NCBI RefSeq assembly: GCF_900176425.1
Contig: NZ_FWXS01000005.1
Span: 124,001-188,000 of the forward strand
From: Moheibacter sediminis
Lineage (GTDB): Bacteria; Bacteroidota; Bacteroidia; Flavobacteriales; Weeksellaceae
DNA: 64,000 bases
Direction: 5' to 3'
This document shows, one piece after another, positions 1-9,025 of this stretch. The notes below the pieces were generated by a model. The model was not told where the DNA came from, did not search any database, and saw only the letters and a program-made list of their open reading frames with translations. Both the position numbers and the translations under genes were made by a program. Positions within the stretch are counted from its first letter, which is position 1. Each line of letters opens with the position of its first letter.

Positions 1-1
1 T

Positions 2-271
2 CAAAACAAAAAAGTAAACCTTTTGTTTTTTGGTAATTTTTACAAAATGCCACTTGATAAATACGAATCCGGAATGAATGAAGTGATGAATGACCGTGCT
101 TATCTCTATAATTCATTAACCCGCGATTTGTATTACCTGGGATTGGTATTGAATAAAAAATACAAAATGCTTCGCCTTACTTATTACGTATTTATGTTTG
201 GAACGATTGCGACGGTGATTGCATTTGTGTATGCATTTCAGCAAAATGGCGGAATGGAAGGATTATTTTAA
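2..271 (+). CDS. PycTM/DUF5706-like membrane protein, C-terminal part (partial)
   Basis: The reading frame is open through the left edge, so the true start is outside the window; 89 residues are visible. The visible part has a helical stretch with DKYESGMNEVMNDRAYLYNS and SLTRDLYYLGLVLNKKY, followed by one hydrophobic segment (about YYVFMFGTIATVIAFVYAF) and a short tail. This is the pattern of the C-terminal half of PycTM/DUF5706 proteins, called Pycsar-effector-like; in Flavobacteriia they are often chromosomal and fused to an N-terminal HD domain, which cannot be seen here. An internal TTG at 23 is not a credible start. Its stop overlaps the stop of the convergent GAF gene by 9 bp. Confidence 0.7.
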   Translation, partial: QNKKVNLLFFGNFYKMPLDKYESGMNEVMNDRAYLYNSLTRDLYYLGLVLNKKYKMLRLTYYVFMFGTIATVIAFVYAFQQNGGMEGLF

Positions 272-2611
272 TCCCGCAACCAATTCTTCATACGTAAAAT
301 AAGCCTGATTTTTCATTTCTTCTTGACGCAGAATTTTCACACGAAGTGCTTTCAAACCGGTAATTCCTTGTAAATTTTCTACTTGAAGAAATTCAGTTTC
401 AGCATCTAAAATTCCTTTGTGCTGTAGGAATTTTATATATTTCAAATATTCTGTTTCTTCGTTGGAATGAGAATACACAATTGTAATTTTTCCGGGTTGT
501 GTGATTCTTTCATCCGTATCTTTTACAAAAGCTTTATCAATTCGTTTTTTGACGATTTCATAGCGCGCATTGTAAGTTCCGTCCACATCAAAACGTTTTT
601 CATCCATTCGGAAACGAATCGCTAAAGGCTGATTGAAAGCGAGAATAAGAGAAGTCACATCCAATTGAATTGGTAAAAATGGCTTGATTCGATGGTGTTC
701 ATTTTCCATTTCACAAATTGCCTGCAGCTGCCACAAACGCATATTGTACAAATACAGCAAATCGAAATTTCGGGTAGGCGTGATGGACGAACCGATGTAA
801 ATGTTATGCTCGATACCATCGGTTTTAAATCTTTCAAAATAATGTGGGAAAACCTGCTGAATTCCAACTTGTTTTTCATCCAAAACACTTGCCAGTTTTT
901 TGTTGATGATGCTGATGGTATCGTCAAAATTTTGTCTGGCATGGTAATACAGACCAGTAATTGGATCCAATGATTTCAAATAACGTGAAATGCTGTTGTT
1001 TTGATTTTCATCCAGATTTAAATTTGCTAAAATCGGATGAATTTCATTGGCAATGTATTGCTGGATTTCTTGTTCAGTTCCGGCTTCTAATGAGAAATTT
1101 AAATTATTCAGATGAGATTCGATTTCAAATTTCCGCTGATCCAAAAGTTCAAGTTTCGTTTGCTTTTTTAATTCATCCAAAACATCCATCAACATATTCA
1201 ATTGATTTTGAATGTCTTCTTTGATGCAATTATTTCTCGCAACAGAAGAATTTTTGATGTCCACTTCGCCATACAAAGCATATACATCTTGAAACATCAC
1301 TTCCCTGAAAGCATAATCCTGTGTCGGACTTTTGATGAAATTTTCCGCTTCTTTCTGAAATTTCCACGCAACACTTGGATGGATGCTCGTATATTCTTTT
1401 TGAATCAAAGCATCTGTCAGATTGGAAATTTCACGTTGAGCACGTTCCATCGATTCAATTAAAAAAGACAAAATCAAATCAATTCTTTGCGCAGTAATAG
1501 AATTGAAACCATGAGGCGTTTCAGAAACAAATTCCATAATACCCAAAAGATTATCGTCTTTTTTCATCGGAATCAGCATCGCACTTTTTACGCCCGATTT
1601 CTGAAGTTTCAGAGCCACTTCTTCGTCCGGATGCGATACGATGTATTTGTCTGTATTTGAAATTACAAAAGGTTTATTTTCATTTAAATGTTTCAGAAAA
1701 CGGCTATTTTCAACCGGTATAGAATCGTGATTTGAATGTACCAATTGTGATGTCACATAATCATTGAATGTAGTTTTTACGATTCTTTTAGTCAAAGGAT
1801 TGTAGTCCGAAATCCCAACACTCAAATCTTTGACGTTAAAAATAGATTTTAAATTATCTTCAAGTCTTTCAGTCGAACTGTGTTTGTCTGAATTTGATTT
1901 ATTGAGCAATTCTTGCTTCAAATTAGAAACCGAAGTTTCAATCGTCGCATCATACAAATTCATGAGCCCAAAACCTTTGAGCAGCCAGCTTTGCGGTGGA
2001 AATTTCTCTTTCCATAAATCAATATCATCGATGTTATCCATCAAAAATTCGATTTCGGTTTCAGTCAGATTTTTCGCATTTTCAGTCGGATAAATTTCAA
2101 GAAAATCAGCGTTGTATAGAATTCTGAAAAACCTTTGAATTCCGTCTTTGTCCCTCATATTGAAATACATGGGGTAGGTGCTGCTGAACGGAACATGGTA
2201 ATGGAAAGCCAAGATGATGCTGCAACTCATGATGTAAAACTCATCCGAATCAAAATTGGTATCTGCAATTTGAAATTCCTTTCCCGCTTCTGCAATTAAT
2301 TTTTGAAATCTTTCGGTAGAATTAAAGGTCAGATTGCTTAATGGAAGCGTGGCAGCTTTGATTTCATTATCGGTCAATAGTTTTGGAAACAGATCTGAAA
2401 GCAATTCTGAAATGAGTTCAGAATATTGCTGAACCAATCCGAAATTATTAAATCCTGATTTGAATTCAGGAATTTCATTTACTTTTTCCAATAAATGGAT
2501 AGTTCGTTCATCCGCATTGCCGTTTTCAACCTTTTTTTCAAGCTCGGAAATGACGGCTTCAAAAGATAGAACCGGTTCAAAAGGCATTTCATATTCAGAA
2601 AATGATTTCAT
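263..2611 (-). CDS. Large GAF-domain protein
   Basis: A 782-residue soluble protein with no signal peptide or membrane segment. A GAF-like domain lies at roughly residues 250-395, recognisable from its end ([19 protein letters not shown]), and is followed by a helical region. The flanking N-terminal (about 240 residues) and C-terminal (about 370 residues) regions are not recognised. No kinase, cyclase or DNA-binding output domain is visible, so it is probably a sensory or scaffold protein; ligand and partner are unknown. The ATG at 2611 lies close behind a TAnnTTTG box. The protein type is familiar from Chryseobacterium-like genomes, but its function is not assigned. Confidence 0.75.
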   Translation of the reverse strand: MKSFSEYEMPFEPVLSFEAVISELEKKVENGNADERTIHLLEKVNEIPEFKSGFNNFGLVQQYSELISELLSDLFPKLLTDNEIKAATLPLSNLTFNSTERFQKLIAEAGKEFQIADTNFDSDEFYIMSCSIILAFHYHVPFSSTYPMYFNMRDKDGIQRFFRILYNADFLEIYPTENAKNLTETEIEFLMDNIDDIDLWKEKFPPQSWLLKGFGLMNLYDATIETSVSNLKQELLNKSNSDKHSSTERLEDNLKSIFNVKDLSVGISDYNPLTKRIVKTTFNDYVTSQLVHSNHDSIPVENSRFLKHLNENKPFVISNTDKYIVSHPDEEVALKLQKSGVKSAMLIPMKKDDNLLGIMEFVSETPHGFNSITAQRIDLILSFLIESMERAQREISNLTDALIQKEYTSIHPSVAWKFQKEAENFIKSPTQDYAFREVMFQDVYALYGEVDIKNSSVARNNCIKEDIQNQLNMLMDVLDELKKQTKLELLDQRKFEIESHLNNLNFSLEAGTEQEIQQYIANEIHPILANLNLDENQNNSISRYLKSLDPITGLYYHARQNFDDTISIINKKLASVLDEKQVGIQQVFPHYFERFKTDGIEHNIYIGSSITPTRNFDLLYLYNMRLWQLQAICEMENEHHRIKPFLPIQLDVTSLILAFNQPLAIRFRMDEKRFDVDGTYNARYEIVKKRIDKAFVKDTDERITQPGKITIVYSHSNEETEYLKYIKFLQHKGILDAETEFLQVENLQGITGLKALRVKILRQEEMKNQAYFTYEELVAGLK

Positions 2612-2632
2612 CTGACTTTAACATTTGGCTCA

Positions 2633-2640
2633 CAAATTTA
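2633..2640 (-). promoter_or_regulatory. Candidate -7 box (TAAATTTG) for the GAF gene
   Basis: On the minus strand this matches the Bacteroidota TAnnTTTG -7 consensus and sits about 21 nt before the ATG. No clear -33 TTTG was found at the expected spacing, so this is a candidate only. Confidence 0.35.
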
Positions 2641-2682
2641 CAAAATTTATGCTGTATCTTTATCATTGAAAAAATCGAATCA

Positions 2683-3339
2683 ATGACAAAACAAGTTCTT
2701 ACCTTCGTTTCGATTTTATGTTGTCTGTACAGTTGCAACGGACAAAAAAATAGTAAAACCGAAAATACGAAAACAAAAAAAATGAGTAGCGAAAATCTTG
2801 AAAAAGCAACTTTCGGAGGAGGTTGTTTCTGGTGTGTGGAAGCAGTTTTTGACCAGTTAAATGGTGTAAGCAGTGTAACTTCTGGTTACTCAGGCGGTCA
2901 CGTGAAAAATCCTACATACAAACAGGTTTGTGAGGGAACGACCGGACATGCGGAAGTCGTTCAGATAGAATTTGACCCTAAAATAATTTCTTTTGATGAA
3001 TTGCTCGAAGTTTTCTGGACAGTTCATGATCCGACGCAGTTGAACCGTCAGGGAAATGATGTGGGAACGCAGTACCGTTCTGTTATCTTTTATGAAAATG
3101 ACGACCAGAAATTAACCGCAGAACGTTCTATCAAAGAATTCGAAGCGTCTGATATGTACAATGGAAATTTCACAACGCAGTTGGTACCGGCAGAAATATT
3201 TTATGCGGCAGAAGATTACCATCAGAATTATTACGAAAATGACAATGGGCAAAATCCTTATTGCACCTTGGTCGTAAAACCGAAAATCGATAAATTCTAC
3301 GATAAGTTTTATGATAAATTAAAACCGGAGTATAAGTAG
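2683..3339 (+). CDS. msrA: Peptide-methionine (S)-S-oxide reductase MsrA, predicted lipoprotein
   Basis: Reduces methionine-S-sulfoxide in proteins. The signature GGGCFWC carries the catalytic Cys (about residue 48), followed by [18 protein letters not shown] and the [19 protein letters not shown] stretch. The ATG at 2683 is preferred over an in-frame ATG at 2602, because it begins a lipoprotein signal peptide (hydrophobic stretch ending LYSC, then a Ser/Lys-rich linker). The protein is therefore probably exported and lipid-anchored and acts in the envelope rather than the cytoplasm. It is single-domain, with no MsrB fused or adjacent. A perfect palindrome follows the stop. Confidence 0.93.
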   Translation: MTKQVLTFVSILCCLYSCNGQKNSKTENTKTKKMSSENLEKATFGGGCFWCVEAVFDQLNGVSSVTSGYSGGHVKNPTYKQVCEGTTGHAEVVQIEFDPKIISFDELLEVFWTVHDPTQLNRQGNDVGTQYRSVIFYENDDQKLTAERSIKEFEASDMYNGNFTTQLVPAEIFYAAEDYHQNYYENDNGQNPYCTLVVKPKIDKFYDKFYDKLKPEYK

Positions 3340-3350
3340 TTAAAAAAGTA

Positions 3351-3376
3351 GAGGCGGACAATTAATTGTCCGCCTC
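3351..3376. terminator. Palindromic hairpin between convergent msrA and accA
   Basis: A perfect 26-bp palindrome with GC-rich arms (gaggcggaca and its complement) separates the two convergent stops. It can fold on either transcript, so a bidirectional terminator is likely. Confidence 0.7.
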
Positions 3377-3404
3377 GTTTATTATAAAAATATTTTAAAT
3401 CAAA

Positions 3405-4358
3405 TTAACCAGAAAATTCACCCATTGCGATGTATTTATCTTGACGTTGTCTTTTCAGTTCAGCTCCCGAAAGTCTTTTCAGTTCACCATAAGATTTCAG
3501 GATTTGTTCTTTCAAAGATTCCGCGGCTTTTGCAGGATTATAGTGTGCTCCACCCAATGGTTCTCCAATGATACCGTCGATGATTTTCAATTCAAGCATA
3601 TCATTGGGCGTCATTTTCATCTGGCTTGCCGCTTGTTCTTTAAATTCCCAGGTTCTCCAAAGGATGGTCGAACAGTTTTCCGGAGAAATTACCGAATACC
3701 AAGTATTTTCCATCATGTAAACCAAGTTTCCCACACCGATTCCCAATGCACCGCCGCTTGCTCCTTCACCGATTACAACGCTGATTACAGGAACAGTTAA
3801 GTTTAACATTTCGTAAATGTTTCGCGCAATTGCTTCACCTTGTCCGCGTTCTTCCGCTTCCAATCCGGGATAAGCGCCTGGCGTATCCATCAAAGTGATG
3901 ATGGGCATATTAAATTTTTCAGCCAGTTTCATCAAACGAAGTGCCTTTCTGTATCCCTCAGGATTTGGCATTCCGAAACGACGGTATTGACGTTCTTTTG
4001 TATTTTTTCCTTTTTGCTGACCGATAATCATGAACGGAGTTCCGTTGATTTTCCCCATTCCGCCAATCATTGCTTTGTCATCACCAAACCCTCTGTCACC
4101 GTGTAATTCGATGAAAGTATTGTCAGTAATGGCATAGATATAATCTAATGAATAAGGTCTCGACGGATGTCTCGAAAGCTGTACTTTCTGCCACGGAGTG
4201 AGGTTTGAATAGATTTTTTTCTTTGATTCTTCGATTGCAACCTCTATCTGCTTACAGGCTTGCTTTACATCGACACCATTGTCTTCTCCGACAGAACGGC
4301 AGCTTGACAATTGTTCCTGAAGTTCTTTGATGGGTTGTTCAAATTCTAAATATTCCAT
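3405..4358 (-). CDS. accA: Acetyl-CoA carboxylase carboxyltransferase subunit alpha
   Basis: The alpha half of the carboxyltransferase, which with AccD transfers the carboxyl group from biotin to acetyl-CoA to make malonyl-CoA for fatty acid synthesis. A family-typical 317 residues, with [45 protein letters not shown] and the oxyanion/CoA-binding glycines. The ATG at 4358 ([10 protein letters not shown]) is chosen over an upstream TTG at 4385, because that is the usual flavobacterial N-terminus and a -7-like box covers the upstream codon. It stands alone; accD and the biotin subunits are not in the window. Confidence 0.96.
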   Translation of the reverse strand: MEYLEFEQPIKELQEQLSSCRSVGEDNGVDVKQACKQIEVAIEESKKKIYSNLTPWQKVQLSRHPSRPYSLDYIYAITDNTFIELHGDRGFGDDKAMIGGMGKINGTPFMIIGQQKGKNTKERQYRRFGMPNPEGYRKALRLMKLAEKFNMPIITLMDTPGAYPGLEAEERGQGEAIARNIYEMLNLTVPVISVVIGEGASGGALGIGVGNLVYMMENTWYSVISPENCSTILWRTWEFKEQAASQMKMTPNDMLELKIIDGIIGEPLGGAHYNPAKAAESLKEQILKSYGELKRLSGAELKRQRQDKYIAMGEFSG

Positions 4359-4382
4359 GCGTTCTTTTTCTCTTTGGATTGA

Positions 4383-4390
4383 CAAATATA
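4383..4390 (-). promoter_or_regulatory. Candidate -7 box (TATATTTG) for accA
   Basis: A TAnnTTTG match on the minus strand, about 24 nt before the chosen ATG. It overlaps the alternative upstream TTG codon, which argues against that start. Confidence 0.4.
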
Positions 4391-4472
4391 CTAAGTCTTA
4401 ATTTAAATTTAATGCTTTATAAAAATGAATTAATTTTGATAATAAATATCTACTTTAAGTAATTATGTTTGT

Positions 4473-4509
4473 TGTCATTCTGAATGAGTGAAAGAAAATG
4501 AAGAATTTA
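4473..4509 (+). repeat. Dispersed TGTCATTC-type intergenic repeat, copy A
   Basis: Begins TGTCATTCTGAATGAGT and ends ATGAAGAATTT. A near copy occurs at 41099, with related copies at 21449, 29675, 34624 and 60381, always between genes. Similar strings are common in Flavobacteriia intergenic DNA; their function is not known to me. Confidence 0.6.
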
Positions 4510-4565
4510 AAAATATAATTCAACTATCGTCGGTGACAAATAATAAAAACAATAAATAAGAACAG

Positions 4566-5024
4566 ATGAAACCAATTTTTACATTTTTAATGCTGATGAT
4601 TTTATCAAATCAATCATTTGCACAAAATCAAAATCCTGAATATGACAAGGAACTTGCTGACTCTTTAGGTGCTGATCAATATGGAATGAAAGCCTATATT
4701 TTGGTAATTCTCAAAACCGGACCAGCAAAAATTGAAGACAAAGAAAAAGTAAGCGAACTCTTTCGCGGTCACATGGAAAACATAAACAAACTGGCTGATG
4801 AAAACAAACTAATCGTTGCCGGACCGATGGTCAAAAATGATAATTCATATCGAGGAATTTTTATTTTAAACGTCAAAACCAAAGAAGAAGCCGCAAGATT
4901 AGTGGAATTGGATCCCGCTGTGAAAGAAGGCTTGCTTGCCGTAGATTTCTACGAATGGTATGGTTCTGCCGCACTTCCGGTTTACCTCGAAACGGCTAAA
5001 AAGATTACCAAAGAAAATCCTTGA
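4566..5024 (+). CDS. Exported YciI-like domain protein
   Basis: 152 residues with a cleavable signal peptide (MKPIFTFLMLMILSNQSFA, then QNQ). The mature part carries a YCII-related alpha/beta fold: YILVILKTGP, a RGHMENINKLADENKLIVAGP block and the DPAVKEGLLAVDFYEWYGS end. YciI-fold proteins are small dimers of largely unknown chemistry, and an exported version is common in Bacteroidota. It is monocistronic, with a hairpin 10 bp after the stop. Substrate and role are unknown. Confidence 0.85.
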   Translation: MKPIFTFLMLMILSNQSFAQNQNPEYDKELADSLGADQYGMKAYILVILKTGPAKIEDKEKVSELFRGHMENINKLADENKLIVAGPMVKNDNSYRGIFILNVKTKEEAARLVELDPAVKEGLLAVDFYEWYGSAALPVYLETAKKITKENP

Positions 5025-5033
5025 TTGGAGTAT

Positions 5034-5066
5034 AACTTTGACAAAGCTCTGAACTCTGTCAAAGTT
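5034..5066. terminator. Inverted-repeat hairpin between convergent genes
   Basis: Arms aactttgaca (5034-5043) and tgtcaaagtt (5057-5066) flank a 13-nt loop. It sits between the convergent stops of the YciI gene and ctlX. A terminator role is inferred; the arm sequence resembles hairpins scattered in other Flavobacteriia. Confidence 0.55.
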
Positions 5067-5078
5067 GAATTATAAATT

Positions 5079-6014
5079 TTATGCCTTCGGTAAGAAAACT
5101 TCCGCCATCATACAGCGTGCACTTCCTCCACCTAAAGTTTCGATAGTATTGATGTCAACCGAAATAATTTTGTTGAATTTTTCAATTTGTTCAACCTGTT
5201 CAGGAGTTAAAGAATTGTAAGCTGTCTGCGACATCACCAAATATTTCGAGCTTCCCATTCCGCCGACTTGCAACATATTCCCTGCAAACTGATTCATTTG
5301 TTCTTCCGTGATGGAAATGATTTCTTTTCCGGATTCTTTTAAAGATGCAACCACATTTTTTTTCTCAGATTTATCATCAATCGTATCCAAACAAATCACT
5401 GCATATTCATCCGCAACACACATCATTACGTTGGTGTGGTAAATCTGCATACGTTCGCCGTCAACTGTTTGATTCGCTTCGAAAATGACTGGCGTATATT
5501 CAAAATCTTCACAAAATTCAAGGAATAACTCTTCATCAGTTCTTGGCGAAATTGCTGCATAGGCGATTCCGTTTTCGCGATCGAGGATGATGCTTCCCGT
5601 TCCTTCGAGATAAATTTCATCTTCTTCGGCAGAAGTATAATCCATCACTTCTTCCGTATCAAAACCTTTTTCGCCCAACAGATCTAAAACATCATCTTCG
5701 CGGCGCTCGTCTCTTCTGTTTTGTGCGAACATCGGATAAAGCGCAATCGTCGCATTTTCATGAAAAGAAATCCAGTTATTTGGGAAAATGGAATCCGGCG
5801 TGTGCGGTTCTAAAGTATCTTTGATAGTAATGACATTTACGCCGTGTTCACGCAATTTTGAAACCATTGCCTGAAATTCATTCAAAGCTTTTTGCTGGAT
5901 GGATTCAGATGATTCATCGGTTTCATTCTGGAAATAATTATTGACTGCAGTTTCGGCATTGAACCTGAAATCTACCGGCTCAACCATTAATATTGTATTT
6001 GTGTATTGTTTCAT
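5079..6014 (-). CDS. ctlX: Citrulline-utilization hydrolase CtlX-type amidinotransferase-fold enzyme
   Basis: A 311-residue pentein-fold protein of the arginine deiminase/amidinotransferase superfamily. Diagnostic pieces are MVEPVDFRFN at the N-terminus, FPNNWISFHENATIALYPM, LEGTGSIILD, IYHTNVMMC and the C-terminal GGGSARCMM, which carries the catalytic Cys (about residue 301). CtlX proteins are assigned to citrulline or related guanidino/ureido catabolism in Flavobacteriia; the exact substrate cannot be read from sequence. A second pentein enzyme lies 0.6 kb away on the same strand. Confidence 0.85.
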   Translation of the reverse strand: MKQYTNTILMVEPVDFRFNAETAVNNYFQNETDESSESIQQKALNEFQAMVSKLREHGVNVITIKDTLEPHTPDSIFPNNWISFHENATIALYPMFAQNRRDERREDDVLDLLGEKGFDTEEVMDYTSAEEDEIYLEGTGSIILDRENGIAYAAISPRTDEELFLEFCEDFEYTPVIFEANQTVDGERMQIYHTNVMMCVADEYAVICLDTIDDKSEKKNVVASLKESGKEIISITEEQMNQFAGNMLQVGGMGSSKYLVMSQTAYNSLTPEQVEQIEKFNKIISVDINTIETLGGGSARCMMAEVFLPKA

Positions 6015-6042
6015 AATTTCTCTGAATTCATTATTTAATGGA

Positions 6043-6050
6043 CAAAGTTA
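6043..6050 (-). promoter_or_regulatory. Candidate -7 box (TAACTTTG) for ctlX
   Basis: A minus-strand TAnnTTTG match about 28 nt upstream of the ctlX ATG. No convincing -33 TTTG is seen. Confidence 0.35.
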
Positions 6051-6098
6051 AAATTTTAATGATACATTGAATTGAAGTTCAATTATAAATAGAATTAT

Positions 6099-6106
6099 TA
6101 TTTTTG
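6099..6106 (+). promoter_or_regulatory. Candidate -7 box (TATTTTTG) for the downstream hypothetical gene
   Basis: A plus-strand TAnnTTTG match 20 nt before the ATG at 6127, with a TTG 24 nt upstream of the box as a weak -33 candidate. Confidence 0.35.
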
Positions 6107-6126
6107 CATTCCTTTATAAAACATTC

Positions 6127-6636
6127 ATGAAAAATAAAAGCTTAAAAGACCTTTTACAACTTAAATCGAGAGAATTGCCTGCTATTTTGTTAAATTGGAA
6201 AGAATATGACCAACAAACAGTATTGATTACCTATTTGGATTGTACAAGAAGACAAATGGAATTTACTGATGAAATTTCAACTTCTTTAAATGAATTTTCA
6301 ACTTTTCACAACAAATCTTTAAATCAGATGGCTGAGGAATTTTTTAATGAAAACTCAGTTGAAAATTATAATCAATATTTTGATAAAATTACAAATCCGG
6401 TTTTAACAGAAGAGCAAAAAAGTCTGAAGGAATTCAGAAGAATCCAGATAGATAAAGCCTATGAAAAAGAAAGAAGAGGTGGAACTAAAGATATTGTAAT
6501 AGGTGGAATAGTATTGGTTGTAGGAACTGTAATTACTTTAGCTACACTTTCTTCCGGTAGTGGATTGATTACTTATGGCGCAATTCTTTTTGGCGTTGTG
6601 AAAATTGCACAAGGTTTATATAAATACAATATGTAG
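6127..6636 (+). CDS. Hypothetical protein with C-terminal membrane hairpin
   Basis: 169 residues, not recognised. The N-terminal ~115 residues are polar and helical. A basic stretch (KAYEKERRGGTKD) follows, then two hydrophobic segments (IVIGGIVLVVGTVITLATL and LITYGAILFGVVKIAQGLY) joined by a Ser/Gly turn, typical of small membrane-anchored Bacteroidota proteins with a cytoplasmic head. It is transcribed opposite to its neighbours and ends 3 bp from the convergent amidinotransferase-fold gene. No function is proposed. Confidence 0.7.
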   Translation: MKNKSLKDLLQLKSRELPAILLNWKEYDQQTVLITYLDCTRRQMEFTDEISTSLNEFSTFHNKSLNQMAEEFFNENSVENYNQYFDKITNPVLTEEQKSLKEFRRIQIDKAYEKERRGGTKDIVIGGIVLVVGTVITLATLSSGSGLITYGAILFGVVKIAQGLYKYNM

Positions 6637-6639
6637 TTT

Positions 6640-7554
6640 TTACTCTCGAATCAAAGGCAGAGTAGAACATCTCAAAAGCCCGCCCATTCTGGAAATGTTT
6701 CTGTAAGGAATTTCTTCTACAGTCATTCCCCAAGCGTCACGCATGTGGTTATTTAATCTCGTGAATTGTTTTTCGGAAACGACAATTTCTGGAGAGATGG
6801 AAAAAACGTTTGGATTCATCCAGTACATTTCTTCTTTGGTCACTTCAAAAACATTGTCACGTCCAAAAAGCGAAATCAAAATGTCATAATTCATAGGATT
6901 CAAAAATCCGTCTTTGTAAATGATGGCTTTATTTTTTCCAACCGGTTGGAAAGTACAATCTAAATGCAGAATTCCTTTATATGGGTCGAAATCATCTTTG
7001 ACCAATTCCAAGTCGATTACCCATTTATTTGGGAATAAATCTTTGAAAAATTGAACCGCTTCAAAATTTGTTCGAGCAGTTTTGTAGTTTTTATAATCAG
7101 ACTGTTTATAAGTTCCTACAAACATAAACTCATTCCACAAGATCACATCACCTCCTTCTACATGTACATTTTCAGGAACGTGGATTACTTTTTCTTTTGA
7201 AACAGAATTGATGATTCTTTCGTATGCTTCCTGTTCATCTGCACGGTCAGGAATAATGTTTGCAATAATGAATTTATCATCAATCACCATTCCGACATCA
7301 CGTGCAAAAACCTGATTGCAATTCTCTAAAACCCAGGGACGAAAAACCTGAACGTTGTGCTTTTTCAAAACTTTTTCAAATTCTCCCATTTCATAAATGA
7401 AATCTGATTCTTCCGGATACAAATCCAGTTTTATGCTTTCATAAGACTTGGAATCGTAAGTTTCTTCTAAAGTTGGTTTTGGTCCGATTGAATCGGGAAT
7501 TCCCAAAACAACTGCTTCAAGTTTCGATGTTTCGTTTTTTACGTTTAGGATCAT
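6640..7554 (-). CDS. Dimethylarginine dimethylaminohydrolase/amidinotransferase-family protein
   Basis: A 304-residue pentein-fold hydrolase or transferase. The visible motifs are CNQVFARDVGMV, VHVEGGDVI, HLDCTFQPVG with the catalytic His, and GGLLRCSTLPL with the catalytic Cys (about residue 296). The family includes dimethylargininases, arginine deiminases and glycine amidinotransferases; the spacing fits a hydrolase, but the substrate is not resolved. With ctlX nearby and an amidohydrolase upstream on the same strand, a role in guanidino-compound turnover is a reasonable inference. Confidence 0.82.
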   Translation of the reverse strand: MILNVKNETSKLEAVVLGIPDSIGPKPTLEETYDSKSYESIKLDLYPEESDFIYEMGEFEKVLKKHNVQVFRPWVLENCNQVFARDVGMVIDDKFIIANIIPDRADEQEAYERIINSVSKEKVIHVPENVHVEGGDVILWNEFMFVGTYKQSDYKNYKTARTNFEAVQFFKDLFPNKWVIDLELVKDDFDPYKGILHLDCTFQPVGKNKAIIYKDGFLNPMNYDILISLFGRDNVFEVTKEEMYWMNPNVFSISPEIVVSEKQFTRLNNHMRDAWGMTVEEIPYRNISRMGGLLRCSTLPLIRE

Positions 7555-7635
7555 ATTTTTTCAAGGTGTTGGATGCTAGATGCGGTGTGTTTATTAATTG
7601 AATAATTTTCAAGAATATTAAAAAGAAAAAAATAA

Positions 7636-7692
7636 GTGTTTGGTGATTTAATTATTGTGATAAATAACGCAATAACATCCAGCACCAAACAC
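7636..7692. repeat. Inverted repeat in the amidohydrolase-amidinotransferase gap
   Basis: Arms gtgtttggtg (7636-7645) and caccaaacac (7683-7692) flank an AT-rich spacer. The adjacent text (ggatgctagatgc and cccagcatc) looks like further pieces of a GATGCTGG/GTGTTTGG-type dispersed repeat. Function unknown. Confidence 0.45.
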
Positions 7693-7715
7693 CCAGCATC
7701 AAGCCAATTTTTTAA

Positions 7716-8690
7716 TTATTTAGTGATTCCCAAAACTTTCAACCCGTTTATAGTAGCGATGTCAGAAAGTTTTTCTACGTCATAGAAATGACAAGATTCG
7801 AGCATAACGCGCAATTCCGTCCACAAATCTCCGTCAGAGAAAGGTTTGTAAATATCGTTGATGTTGTCCGTTCCAAATGCAACGCAAATTCCGGCAGGAA
7901 TCATTTCGTCAACCGGCGTCATTGAGTTGTGGCTCGGCGCCAAACGCTCTGTACGGTTGTGGTCAATCCAAGCAGTTGGACATGAAATCACGTGCATATC
8001 TGCCTCTTTGATCAAATTGTACAATTCCATTCTGTATTTTTTCGGATGTGCCGCAACTGAAATCGAGTGAACCGCAGTTACTTTTCCCTGCATTCCATGT
8101 TCGATGGTTTTGCGCGCCAATTGTTCCGTTTCTTTTTCTTCGTCTGTATTGAACTGGTCAACGTGAACGTGAACTAATTTTCCTTTGGATTTTGCGGTAC
8201 TCAGCAAAATATCCAAATGTTCGTCTTCTCGTCCGAAATCCTTTGCAGGTAAGCCTCCGATGATGTCTACAAAGTCAACTGACATATCAAACCATTCACG
8301 CGCTTTCGGATCGATAACACCTTTCAAAACCTGGTTGGCAAAACGGATTTCAATATCTTTTCCGTAATTTTCTTTCAATTTTTGTGCAGCGATGATGCTT
8401 CGGTCTTCGATAACTTCATCTACATCGATGAAAGTTCCAACTGCCTGAGCGCCTTGTTCTAAAAAGTGATTGATGGCACGTTCCATTCTTCCGTAAATAA
8501 TTTCAACAGTCGAATTTCTTTTCATATCATCCACTAAGTGCCATTTTTCTTTCAGATAAGAATTGGTAAATGAAAAGGTGTCTTTGGTAAGTGAATACGC
8601 TCTGTCCAGATGTGCATGAGTGTTTACCCAGCCTCCTTTTTCTTTAATTTTTTCGATTACCGCTTCTTTCGGGCTCATATTGTTTTGCAT
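7716..8690 (-). CDS. Amidohydrolase-superfamily protein (cytosine-deaminase-like)
   Basis: A TIM-barrel metal-dependent hydrolase of about 324 residues. Metal-binding motifs are visible: THAHLDRA (first HxH), HVHVDQFN, a His in VHSISVA, and FGTDNINDIYKPF supplying the Asp on the last strand. This arrangement matches the cytosine deaminase/N-isopropylammelide-type branch of the amidohydrolases. The upstream TTG at 8723 is rejected in favour of ATG 8690; ATG 8678 is also possible. The natural substrate is unknown. Confidence 0.82.
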   Translation of the reverse strand: MQNNMSPKEAVIEKIKEKGGWVNTHAHLDRAYSLTKDTFSFTNSYLKEKWHLVDDMKRNSTVEIIYGRMERAINHFLEQGAQAVGTFIDVDEVIEDRSIIAAQKLKENYGKDIEIRFANQVLKGVIDPKAREWFDMSVDFVDIIGGLPAKDFGREDEHLDILLSTAKSKGKLVHVHVDQFNTDEEKETEQLARKTIEHGMQGKVTAVHSISVAAHPKKYRMELYNLIKEADMHVISCPTAWIDHNRTERLAPSHNSMTPVDEMIPAGICVAFGTDNINDIYKPFSDGDLWTELRVMLESCHFYDVEKLSDIATINGLKVLGITK

Positions 8691-8793
8691 ACGTAGAATT
8701 TTGCCGCAAATTACGAATTTCAATTTGGATGTGTAAATAGTTTTGTATGAATTTTATCTTTAGAAATTTCATGGATTGATATTGATTTCTCAA

Positions 8794-8957
8794 TTAACCA
8801 CATAGTTACGATAGTTTAAATGCTACTCAAGCAAACATAAAGAAACATTAGTTTGAAGCTTTGCTTCATTAAATTATTAAAAACTACAAATTCTATCCCG
8901 ACAAAGGCGGACTATTTAAACTTGTGTGCACTAAAAACTATGAAACTATGTGGTTAA
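8794..8957. repeat. 164-bp intergenic element with 14-bp terminal inverted repeats
   Basis: The perfect 14-bp ends ttaaccacatagtt (8794-8807) and aactatgtggttaa (8944-8957) enclose noncoding DNA with an internal gaagctttgcttc hairpin. It fills much of the 335-bp gap between the amidohydrolase and the next gene. Strings with CACATAGTTAC are recurrent in Flavobacteriia intergenic DNA. It could be a MITE-like relic; no transposase is present. Confidence 0.55.
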
Positions 8958-9025
8958 AATTGTATTTTAATTATTATAGCTGGAAATTAAAATCATTTCT
9001 ATCTTTGGATGAATTTTAAAAATAA

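Noticed and set aside
692-2093. Plus-strand frames inside the GAF gene
   Set aside because: Antisense shadows of a long, well-coded ORF.
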